Shown piece by piece: positions 24,325-30,852 of a DNA stretch of 35,794 bases. Source of the stretch: Kribbella antibiotica (lineage in GTDB: Bacteria > Actinomycetota > Actinomycetes > Propionibacteriales > Kribbellaceae); assembly GCF_004349055.1 (NCBI RefSeq), contig NZ_SMKX01000085.1:1-35794 (forward strand). Direction: 5' to 3'. A model generated the notes under the pieces. That model ran no database searches, was not told the origin of the DNA, and worked only from the letters and a program-made list of their open reading frames with translations. Within the stretch, counting starts at the first letter, position 1; each line of letters starts with the position of its first letter. A program made the position numbers and the translations under genes.

Positions 24325-25427
24325 CCGACGACGACCTCAACCCGCTGGAACTCCTTCAGCTCGGTGTACCCGGTCGTCGCCATCGCCCGCTTGAGCGCGC
24401 CGACCAGGTTCATCGTGCCGTCCGGAACCCATGACGGGCCGAACAGGATCTGCTCCATCGTCCCGGTGACGCCGACCTCGACCCGCTCACCGCGCGGCAG
24501 GTCAGCGTGCCAGGCCTCGGCGCCCCAGTGGAAGCCGCCGCCCGGCGCATCGCTGGCCCGCGCCAACGGCGACCCGACCATAACGGCGTCCGCACCGCAG
24601 GCAATCGCCTTCGCCACGTCACCGGACCGGCCGACCGAACCATCCGCGATCACGTGCACGTAGCGACCGCCGGACTCGTCCATGTAGTCCCGCCGCGCCG
24701 CAGCGACATCAGCCACCGCAGACGCCATCGGAACGGCAACACCGAGCACCTTGCGCGTCGTGTGCGCAGCGCCACCACCAAAGCCGACCAGTACGCCGGC
24801 CGCTCCCGTCCGCATCAGGTGGAGAGCGGCCTGGTGCGTCGCGCACCCGCCGACAATCACCGGTACGTCGAGGTCGTAGATGAACTGCTTGAGGTTCAGC
24901 GGCTCGGCCTGGCCGGAGACGTGCTCGGCCGAGACCGTCGTCCCGCGAATCACGAACAGGTCGACACCCGCGTCAACCACGTGCTTCGCGAACTGCTTGG
25001 TCCGCTGCGGTGACAGCGCGCCCGCGACCGTGACGCCGGAGTCGCGGATCTCCTGCACGCGCTGCGAGATCAGCTCGGGCTTGATCGGCGCCGAGTAGAT
25101 CTCCTGCAGCCGGTGCGTCGCCAGCTCACGATCGAGCGAGGTGATCTCCTCGAGCAGCTTCTCCGGGTCCTCGTACCGGGTCCAGAGGCCTTCGAGGTTC
25201 AGCACCCCGAGGCCGCCGGACTTCCCGATCGCGATCGCCGTCGCCGGTGACATCACCGAGTCCATCGGCGCGGCCAGGATCGGCAGCTCGAACCGGTACG
25301 CGTCGATCTGCCAGGCGACCGACACCTCTTCGGGATCACGGGTCCGGCGCGACGGCACGATCGCAATGTCGTCGAAGGCGTACGCCTGCCGCCCGCGCTT
25401 GGCCCGGCCGATCTCGATCTCGGTCAT
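24321..25427 (-). CDS. guaB3: GuaB3 family IMP dehydrogenase-related protein
   Basis: Encodes 368 aa, ATG start. It has the IMP dehydrogenase/GMP reductase TIM barrel without CBS domains: PILAAPMDSVMSPATAIAIG (48-67), VVDAGVDLFVIRGTTVSAEH (150-169) and ADGSVGRSGDVAKAIACGADAVMVGSPLA. The flap loop that in IMPDH reads GPGSICTTR is here GFGGGAAHTTR (215-225), so the catalytic cysteine is replaced by His222. M. tuberculosis GuaB3 (Rv3410c) also lacks it, as I recall. The biochemical role in actinobacteria is unsettled. It lies 25 bp downstream of guaB in the same transcript and overlaps the following hydrolase by 4 bases. Confidence 0.92.
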   Translation of the reverse strand: MTEIEIGRAKRGRQAYAFDDIAIVPSRRTRDPEEVSVAWQIDAYRFELPILAAPMDSVMSPATAIAIGKSGGLGVLNLEGLWTRYEDPEKLLEEITSLDRELATHRLQEIYSAPIKPELISQRVQEIRDSGVTVAGALSPQRTKQFAKHVVDAGVDLFVIRGTTVSAEHVSGQAEPLNLKQFIYDLDVPVIVGGCATHQAALHLMRTGAAGVLVGFGGGAAHTTRKVLGVAVPMASAVADVAAARRDYMDESGGRYVHVIADGSVGRSGDVAKAIACGADAVMVGSPLARASDAPGGGFHWGAEAWHADLPRGERVEVGVTGTMEQILFGPSWVPDGTMNLVGALKRAMATTGYTELKEFQRVEVVVG

Positions 25428-25452
25428 CTGGTGTCCTTCGCTTGCAGGCGGA

Positions 25453-26967
25453 TCAGCGGCCGGAGTAGTTCGGCGCTGCGACCGTCATCTGGATGTCGTG
25501 CGGGTGCGATTCTTGCAGGCCGGCCGAGGTGATCCGAACGAAACGGCCCTTGTCCTGCAGTTCGGTCACCGTCCGGGAGCCGCAGTAGAACATCGACTGG
25601 CGCAGACCGCCGATCAGCTGGTGCGCCACGGCGGACAGCGGACCACGGTACGGAACCTGGCCCTCGATGCCCTCGGCGATCAGCTTCTCGTCGCTGCCGA
25701 CGTCGTTCTGGAAGTAGCGGTCCTTGGAGTACGACTTGCGCAGGCCGCCGGCCGAGGACATCGCACCGAGCGAGCCCATCCCGCGGTAGGCCTTGAACTG
25801 CTTGCCGTTGATGAAGACCAGGTCGCCGGGCGACTCCTCGCAGCCGGCCAGCAGCGAACCGAGCATCACGGTGTCCGCGCCGGCGACGAGCGCCTTGGCG
25901 ATGTCACCCGAGTACTGCAGGCCGCCATCGCCGATGACCGGTACGCCGGCCGGCTTGCAGGCGAGGGAGGCTTCGTAGATCGCGGTCACCTGCGGGACGC
26001 CCACGCCGGACACGACACGCGTCGTACAGATGGAGCCGGGGCCGACGCCGACCTTGACGCCGTCCGCGCCCGCGTCGACGAGCGCCTGAGCGCCCGCGCG
26101 GGTCCCGACGTTGCCACCGACGATGTCGACACCGCGGGTCGCGGGGTCGGCCTTGAGCTTGCGAATGATCTCCAGCTGCGCCTGCGAGTGACCGTGCGCG
26201 GTGTCGACGACGAGCAGGTCGACACCCGCCTCGACCAGCGCCATCGCCCGCTTGTACGCCTCGCCGTAGAAGCCGATCGCTGCACCGACCATGAGGCGGC
26301 CGGTGGCGTCCTTGGTGGAGAGGGGGAACTGGTCGCGCTTGACGAAGTCCTTCAGCGTGATCAGACCGGTCAGCTTGCCGGCGTCGTCGACCAGCGGCAG
26401 CTTCTCGACCTTGTGCTTGCTGAGCAGCGCCATCGCGTCGTCGGCGGAGATGCCCTGCTTGCCGAGGATCAGCGGCTGCTTGGTCATCACCTCGCGGACC
26501 GGGCGCTCCATGTCGTTCTCGAAGCGCATGTCGCGGTTCGTCACGATGCCGACCAGGACGCCGGCGTTGTCGACGACCGGCACACCGGAGATCCGGTACT
26601 GCGCGCAGAGCGCGTCGGCCTCGCCGATGGAGGCGTCCGGGCCGATGGTGATCGGCTGCGCGATCATGCCGGACTCGGACCGCTTGACCAGGTCGACCTG
26701 CTGGGCCTGGTCCTCGACCGACAAGTTGCGGTGCAGCACGCCCAGACCGCCCTGGCGGGCCATGGCGATCGCCATCCGGGCCTCGGTGACGGTGTCCATC
26801 GCGCTGGACAGCAGCGGGATGTTGACCTCGATGTTGCGGCTCACCCGGGACCGGGTGCTGGCTTCGGAGGGGATGACATCGGACTCGTTCGGCTGCAGCA
26901 GAACGTCGTCGAAGGTCAGGCCGAGGGCGGCAAACTTGTCAGGAACTCCAGCGGCTGTGATGTCCAT
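25453..26967 (-). CDS. guaB: Inosine-5'-monophosphate dehydrogenase
   Basis: Encodes 504 aa from the ATG at 26967. It oxidises IMP to XMP with NAD, the committed step to GMP. The N-terminal TFDDVLLQP is the family start and makes the longer frame unlikely. Two CBS domains occupy about 95-215, with ITNRDMRFE and LVDDAGKLTGLITLKD. The active-site loop is GVGPGSICTTRVVSGVGVPQ with Cys314, and the mobile flap is YRGMGSLGAM. An AAAGGTG about 12 bases upstream may serve as ribosome site. It corresponds to guaB2 (Rv3411c) of mycobacteria and is followed by guaB3, as there. Confidence 0.97.
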   Translation of the reverse strand: MDITAAGVPDKFAALGLTFDDVLLQPNESDVIPSEASTRSRVSRNIEVNIPLLSSAMDTVTEARMAIAMARQGGLGVLHRNLSVEDQAQQVDLVKRSESGMIAQPITIGPDASIGEADALCAQYRISGVPVVDNAGVLVGIVTNRDMRFENDMERPVREVMTKQPLILGKQGISADDAMALLSKHKVEKLPLVDDAGKLTGLITLKDFVKRDQFPLSTKDATGRLMVGAAIGFYGEAYKRAMALVEAGVDLLVVDTAHGHSQAQLEIIRKLKADPATRGVDIVGGNVGTRAGAQALVDAGADGVKVGVGPGSICTTRVVSGVGVPQVTAIYEASLACKPAGVPVIGDGGLQYSGDIAKALVAGADTVMLGSLLAGCEESPGDLVFINGKQFKAYRGMGSLGAMSSAGGLRKSYSKDRYFQNDVGSDEKLIAEGIEGQVPYRGPLSAVAHQLIGGLRQSMFYCGSRTVTELQDKGRFVRITSAGLQESHPHDIQMTVAAPNYSGR

Positions 26968-27007
26968 GGGAAAAACGTGCACCTTTGTCCGGCGAGAACG
27001 GACCACC

Positions 27008-27037
27008 ATCGTATGCCGCCATTACGAGGAGTCAGAA
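27008..27037 (-). promoter_or_regulatory. Possible guaB promoter
   Basis: On the minus strand TTCTGA (27037-27032), an 18-base spacer and TACGAT (27013-27008) lie about 40 bp upstream of the guaB start. The -10 is good and the -35 moderate for a housekeeping sigma factor. Prediction only. Confidence 0.4.
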
Positions 27038-27059
27038 TCGGTGCCCGAACACGACTAGA

Positions 27060-27079
27060 GCCCGGGCGATTGCCCGGGC
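27060..27079 (-). terminator. Hairpin terminator after rsdA
   Basis: GCCCGGGC-GATT-GCCCGGGC, an 8-bp GC stem 20 bp past the rsdA stop, ahead of the guaB promoter region. There is no U-run, but position and stability fit a terminator for the sigD-rsdA transcript. Confidence 0.6.
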
Positions 27080-27098
27080 CCTGAATCGGTGTTCAGTG

Positions 27099-28475
27099 TT
27101 AGTTGCTGCGCTTGTTCAGTACGCCGAGGATCCGCAGGACGGTCACGTCGTCGAGCGAGCCGTGGGTCCGCTCGATCGCCGCGTGCTTGCCCTCTGCGTA
27201 CGAGCCGCTGGAGTGCTTGCCCTTGGTGTACTTCTCGCGGACCGAACCGGTCGTCACCTTGCCGTTGGAGTGCTTGCCGGTCAGCTCCAGCCCGCCGCCG
27301 AAGTACTGCACCACGCGCTGTGCCTCGGCCGGCGAACCGGACGGGGTCGGCAGCACCGGCGCGATCAGCTTGGCCAGTGCGGCGGCCGCGTCGATCGGCT
27401 TGCTGTCCTCAGGCTTGCTGTCCTCAGGCTTGCTGTCTTCCGGCTTACTGTCACCCGTGTCACCCGGCTGGTCACCGAGCGGCGGCGTGCTGGGCTTGAC
27501 GTCCCCGGACGGCTTGTCGTCCCCGGACGGCTTGTCGTCGCCGGTCTCGCCAGGGCTGTCCTGCCCCGGCAGCGAACCGGTGTCGCCCGGAAGGGTGGTC
27601 GGTGCCGTGCTCGGCGCCGTACCGGGCTCGCTTCCCGTCCCGGTCTCGCCGTTGTTGGTCGGCGGCGACGAGGGCGGCGTGGTGGGCTCGGTGGACGGCG
27701 GCGGCGTGGCCGGCGGCTCGGTCGGCGTGGTCGACGGCGGCGGTGTCTCCGGCGGTGTGCTCGGCTCCGTCGTCGGCCCGTCGGTCGGGGCCGGGTCGGT
27801 CGGCTTGGTCGTCGGGTCGCCCGGCTGCGGCTGAGTCGGCGGTTGCGTGGTCGGCTGCTGCGGCGGCGGCTGCTCGATCACCGACGGCTTGGCCGGCGGC
27901 ATCACCCGCGCCAGCGGCGGCGTCGGCGAGTCGAGGTTGCCCTGCGGCAGCTCGCCGTTGGCCAGCGTCCGGTCGTGCTCGGCCTCGGCGGCCTTCTCTT
28001 CCTGCTTCTTCTGGAAGTTCTTCTGGACCCTGACGATCTTCGCCTTGTCGAGGACCGGCAGCCCGTCGAGCTGTTCCTTCGGGAAGTCGGTCGTCGGCGT
28101 GACTGCTTCGGTGATCTTCTCGATCACCTTCTCGTACGGCGACAGCGGGTTGCCGTTGACGGCAGCCGCCACCCCGGAGACCGACAGCGCGGCCACCGCA
28201 GCGACACCGAGCGCCAGACCACGGGCCGCCATCTTGCGGGCGAACGGGTCCGTCACCGGGTTCAGCGCAGCGCAACGCGCCAGGAAGCTCTCCGCGTCGT
28301 CGATCGTCTCCACCGGAAGCTCGTCGATCACCTCTACCGCCAGTCGCAGCTCGGCCAGCAGCGCGACGGCCGGGTCGTTCTCGCCCGCGAACCGCGCGGA
28401 CTCCCCTCCAGCGGCCAGTAGGTCGAGCAGTGCGTCATCGGCGTCGATCGCGTCGAGATCGAATCGGTCAGCCAT
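27099..28475 (-). CDS. rsdA: Membrane-bound anti-sigma factor (RsdA-like)
   Basis: Encodes 458 aa from the ATG at 28475, overlapping the sigD end by 8 bases. The cytoplasmic part (1-80) contains DLDAIDADDALLDLLAAGG, like the sigma-binding helix of M. tuberculosis RsdA. One membrane segment follows (about 85-106, GLALGVAAVAALSVSGVAAAV), then a long outside region: a charged coil (KNFQKKQEEKAAEAEHD), a Pro/Thr/Ser-rich stretch of about 150 residues and a tandem EDSKP repeat. The last 70 residues are Gly/His/Lys-rich. It should hold the sigma factor at the membrane until regulated proteolysis releases it. The start fixed by the sigD overlap is preferred over an ATG 13 codons upstream. Confidence 0.9.
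   Translation of the reverse strand: MADRFDLDAIDADDALLDLLAAGGESARFAGENDPAVALLAELRLAVEVIDELPVETIDDAESFLARCAALNPVTDPFARKMAARGLALGVAAVAALSVSGVAAAVNGNPLSPYEKVIEKITEAVTPTTDFPKEQLDGLPVLDKAKIVRVQKNFQKKQEEKAAEAEHDRTLANGELPQGNLDSPTPPLARVMPPAKPSVIEQPPPQQPTTQPPTQPQPGDPTTKPTDPAPTDGPTTEPSTPPETPPPSTTPTEPPATPPPSTEPTTPPSSPPTNNGETGTGSEPGTAPSTAPTTLPGDTGSLPGQDSPGETGDDKPSGDDKPSGDVKPSTPPLGDQPGDTGDSKPEDSKPEDSKPEDSKPIDAAAALAKLIAPVLPTPSGSPAEAQRVVQYFGGGLELTGKHSNGKVTTGSVREKYTKGKHSSGSYAEGKHAAIERTHGSLDDVTVLRILGVLNKRSN
27397..27456. repeat. Four tandem 15-bp units in rsdA
   Basis: Units at 27397, 27412, 27427 and 27442 (plus-strand unit GGCTTGCTGTCCTCA, the last one diverged) encode the EDSKP pentapeptide array in the extracellular linker of the anti-sigma factor. 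Copy number could vary by slippage. Confidence 0.85.
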
Positions 28476-29079
28476 GATGCCCCTCCCCTGCTCCTCGTGC
28501 CTCATGCCCCACATACCCCCTGAGCGTGTTCAACGCCCGATGCTGTGCGACCCTCACCGCCCCCGGTGTCATCCCCAGTGCTCGGCCGGTCTCCTCGGCT
28601 GACAACCCCGCGACCACCCGGAGCCGCAGGATCTCCCGCAGCTTCTCCGGCAGTCTCTCCAGCAGATCCATGATGTGCTGGACCTCCGAGTGCCGGACCG
28701 CATGCTCCTCAGGCGTCGGCGACTCGTCCGCTCCGTCCGGCATGTCCGGCGTGGTGACGTCGGCAACCGCGAACGCGCGTTGGGCATCGGCGACCTTGCG
28801 GGCCGCGATGCCGTAGACGAAGGCCTCGAAGGGCCTTCCCTCGTCACGGTACCGGCCCAGTGCACCGAAGACCGCGACACAGACTTCTTGCGAGACGTCG
28901 TCGACCATGTCGGCGCCGCCTGGATAGGTCCACAAGCGGGACCGGACATAGCGGTGCGCTACGGCGCGCACCCGTGTGAGCAGGTCGTTGAGAGCTGCAT
29001 GGTCCCCGTTGGCGGCAAGCGCTGCTAGATCCCTGAGCTCGACCCGGTCGTGGGTGTGCGGTACTCGGACCTCAGTCAC
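28468..29079 (-). CDS. sigD: RNA polymerase ECF sigma factor SigD
   Basis: Encodes 203 aa from a GTG at 29079 preceded by GAGGGG. Region 2 includes ADMVDDVSQEVCVAVFGALGRYRDEGRPFEAFVYGIAARKVADAQR (about 55-100), with the -10-recognition helix. Region 4 is EVQHIMDLLERLPEKLREILRLRVVAGLSAEETGRALGMTPGAVRVAQHRAL (about 132-183), with the helix-turn-helix at its end. It is of the SigD (Rv3414c) kind and directs a set of stationary-phase or stress genes. The anti-sigma gene rsdA starts inside its last codons, so both are produced in a fixed ratio. No self-type promoter was recognised in its 112-bp upstream region. Confidence 0.93.
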   Translation of the reverse strand: MTEVRVPHTHDRVELRDLAALAANGDHAALNDLLTRVRAVAHRYVRSRLWTYPGGADMVDDVSQEVCVAVFGALGRYRDEGRPFEAFVYGIAARKVADAQRAFAVADVTTPDMPDGADESPTPEEHAVRHSEVQHIMDLLERLPEKLREILRLRVVAGLSAEETGRALGMTPGAVRVAQHRALNTLRGYVGHEARGAGEGHHG

Positions 29080-29150
29080 CCCTCGCCCCCTCGTGTCGGA
29101 CCGGTCAGCGTGAAAGATGGTACGGCTCTCACCTCTTGCTTGCCTAGTGG

Positions 29151-29200
29151 CAATCCGTGGCCGCTACTGGCCACTTCATCACAATCCGTGACTACTGGCC
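29151..29200. repeat. Duplicated 18-base element upstream of sigD
   Basis: CAATCCGTG and CTACTGGCC occur twice in the same order: 29151-29159 with 29164-29172, and 29182-29190 with 29192-29200, the spacer being 4 bases and 1 base. The second copy runs into the end of the tetR gene. It could be a regulator-binding repeat for sigD or a local duplication. Confidence 0.55.
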
Positions 29201-29755
29201 CGTACGGTCGGCCAGCGCACCGATCTCTTGCGTCACCAACGCGGCCGGATCGACATCCATCCCGGCGAAATGCCCGGCCAGTTCCAGCGAGAGCACACCA
29301 TGGACGCGGGTCCAGAACAGCAACCCGCGATGAACGGCGGTGGCCGGCGCACCGGCCGCCTCGACGATCACGGCCATCACCTCGTCCGAGATCGCGGTCG
29401 TGTCGGCCGGGGCGTGATAGCCGGGCACCGGCGTTCCGTAGATCAAGAGGTAGCGGTGCGGATCCACGAGCGCCCACTCCCGGATCACCACGGCCAGGCC
29501 GACCAGGTCCGTCGTACCGGCCTCGTACGACGAGCGCACGGTGTCGGCGAGGCTTCGATACGCGTCGCGGATGAGCGCGGTGATCAGCTCGTCGCGGTTG
29601 GCGAAGTACCGGTAGAGCGCCGGCCCACTCATCCCCATCTGCTTGGCGATCGCGTTCAGCGAGAGGGCAGGCACTCCGGCCGTCGCGATCTGCTCCCACG
29701 CGCGCTGCTTGACCTCGTCGCGGACCTGCTCGCGGTAGCGCTCTCTCGGACCCAT
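29192..29755 (-). CDS. TetR family transcriptional regulator
   Basis: Encodes 187 aa from the ATG at 29755. The DNA-binding domain covers 8-58: VKQRAWEQIATAGVPALSLNAIAKQMGMSGPALYRYFANRDELITALI. The C-terminal ligand domain contains REWALVDPHRYLLIYGTPVPGY and the WTRVHGVLSLELAGHF segment typical of the WHG-type TetR_C proteins. It is divergent from the SRPBCC/membrane-protein pair, and palindromic motifs lie in the 87-bp space, so it most likely represses both itself and that pair. Confidence 0.92.
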   Translation of the reverse strand: MGPRERYREQVRDEVKQRAWEQIATAGVPALSLNAIAKQMGMSGPALYRYFANRDELITALIRDAYRSLADTVRSSYEAGTTDLVGLAVVIREWALVDPHRYLLIYGTPVPGYHAPADTTAISDEVMAVIVEAAGAPATAVHRGLLFWTRVHGVLSLELAGHFAGMDVDPAALVTQEIGALADRTGQ

Positions 29756-29779
29756 GGTTAGAACCTCTCACTTTTCTTA

Positions 29780-29807
29780 TTGACTCTCAACCTTGGAATG
29801 TTATAGC
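29780..29807 (+). promoter_or_regulatory. Promoter of the SRPBCC operon
   Basis: TTGACT (29780-29785), a 16-base spacer and TATAGC (29802-29807) form a near-consensus housekeeping promoter, unusual in its AT content, 35 bp ahead of the SRPBCC start. Confidence 0.7.
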
Positions 29808-29814
29808 TTCTAAC
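29800..29814. promoter_or_regulatory. Possible TetR operator overlapping the -10
   Basis: GTTA-TAGCTTC-TAAC overlaps the -10 box of the SRPBCC promoter. A related motif, GGTTAGAACC (29756-29765), lies against the tetR start, and both contain TTCTAAC on opposite strands. This arrangement suggests that TetR binds two sites and controls both directions. Confidence 0.45.
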
Positions 29815-29842
29815 TAACGCGATAACCACTAAGGAGAACCTG

Positions 29843-30439
29843 ATGAGCATCACTGCCCTGATCGCCGCCCCGCTCGCCGCCGCAGCCCTGCTGGCGGGGC
29901 CCACACCGGCCCCCGCCGCTGCCGCCCCCGCCCCGCTGGCCTGCCAGGGGCAGACGGTCGACCAGAGCTCGAAGATCAGCTACCGGAACGAGATCTTCAT
30001 CAAGGCGCCGGTCAGCAAGATCTGGAAGGTGCAGACGGACGTGGCGAAGTGGACGCGCTGGCAGAAGCCGGTCGCGAGCGCCAAGCGCCTCGACCACGGT
30101 CCCCTCCGCGCGGGCTCAGCGTTCCGCTGGACCACCCCGGTCGAGGCAACGCCGTACACGCCCAAGACGACGCTGGTGATCACCTCGACGGTTCACCAGG
30201 CCAAGCACAACCAGTGCCTGCGCTGGAGCGGCCCGGCCATCGGCGAGGGGCTGACGATCGACCGCGGTGTGCATGTCTGGAACTTCGAGAAGGTTCGCGG
30301 CGGCACGATCGTGCGCACCGAGGAGAGCTGGACCGGTGCTCAGGTCGAGGCGATGCCGGAGGTGTCCCGCACGTTCCTGGGCATCGGCCTCGACGCCTGG
30401 CTGACCGACCTCAAGGCCGAGTCCGAGAAGGGCTGCTGA
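29843..30439 (+). CDS. Secreted or exported SRPBCC (polyketide cyclase-like) protein
   Basis: Encodes 198 aa from the ATG at 29843 with AAGGAG upstream. The first 35 residues form a hydrophobic, Ala/Pro-rich leader (MSITALIAAPLAAAALLAGP), with probable cleavage in the alanine run; it lacks the basic start usual for signal peptides. The remainder is a START/SRPBCC fold: ISYRNEIFIKAPVSKIWKVQTDVAKWTRWQKPV, then the FRWTTP, LVITST and WSGP strands, and the C-terminal helix RTFLGIGLDAWLTDLKAES. Such proteins bind lipids or other hydrophobic ligands. It is the first gene of a pair with a small membrane protein, under a divergent TetR. Confidence 0.88.
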   Translation: MSITALIAAPLAAAALLAGPTPAPAAAAPAPLACQGQTVDQSSKISYRNEIFIKAPVSKIWKVQTDVAKWTRWQKPVASAKRLDHGPLRAGSAFRWTTPVEATPYTPKTTLVITSTVHQAKHNQCLRWSGPAIGEGLTIDRGVHVWNFEKVRGGTIVRTEESWTGAQVEAMPEVSRTFLGIGLDAWLTDLKAESEKGC

Positions 30440-30441
30440 CG

Positions 30442-30774
30442 ATGACGACCACCACTCTCACTCGCGGCCCGTCGCGCGGCATCGTGATCGCCGCCTGGAT
30501 CTTCCCCGTGATGGTGCTCACCGGCTGGGCGTTCCTCGGCGGCATCCCGGTCCTGATCGTGCTGATCAAGGCGCTCCGCCAGCGCGTCGTCCGGCTCTGG
30601 GCAACCGCCCTCACCACCGCGTACGCCGTACCGGTCGCGGTCTGGCTGCTCGGTCCGAGCGAGGCTCCGAGCCTGTCGAAGTTCATGAGCCCGACGATCA
30701 CCTACCTGCTCGGTGCCGCCGGGATCGCGGTGGCGATCGCCGTGACCGTCGTACGGCGGCTGCGCGCGAAATGA
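30442..30774 (+). CDS. Small membrane protein of unknown function
   Basis: Encodes 110 aa from the ATG at 30442, two bases after the SRPBCC stop, so translationally coupled. Three to four hydrophobic segments are visible: IVIAAWIFPVMVLTGWAFLGG (14-34), IPVLIVLIKAL (35-45), LWATALTTAYAVPVAVWLLG (about 52-71) and ITYLLGAAGIAVAIAVTVV (about 85-103), with a basic C-terminus RRLRAK. No family is recognised. It may anchor or cooperate with the secreted SRPBCC protein. Confidence 0.85.
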   Translation: MTTTTLTRGPSRGIVIAAWIFPVMVLTGWAFLGGIPVLIVLIKALRQRVVRLWATALTTAYAVPVAVWLLGPSEAPSLSKFMSPTITYLLGAAGIAVAIAVTVVRRLRAK

Positions 30775-30789
30775 AACCCGGAATTGAAA

Positions 30790-30822
30790 CACCGCCCCGA
30801 CACACAAGGTGCCGGGGCGGTG
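30790..30822. terminator. Bidirectional terminator between the membrane-protein gene and groEL
   Basis: CACCGCCCCG / CGGGGCGGTG is a 10-bp stem with a 13-base loop, between convergent genes. CTGTTGTT follows on the plus side and TTTCAATT on the minus side, so it can serve both. Confidence 0.8.
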
Positions 30823-30852
30823 CTGTTGTTACTACGTACTACTTACCTGAGG

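Noticed and set aside
27397..27456. CRISPR-like tandem repeat
   Set aside because: Units are contiguous 15-mers in phase with a coding frame, without spacers; it is a protein repeat.
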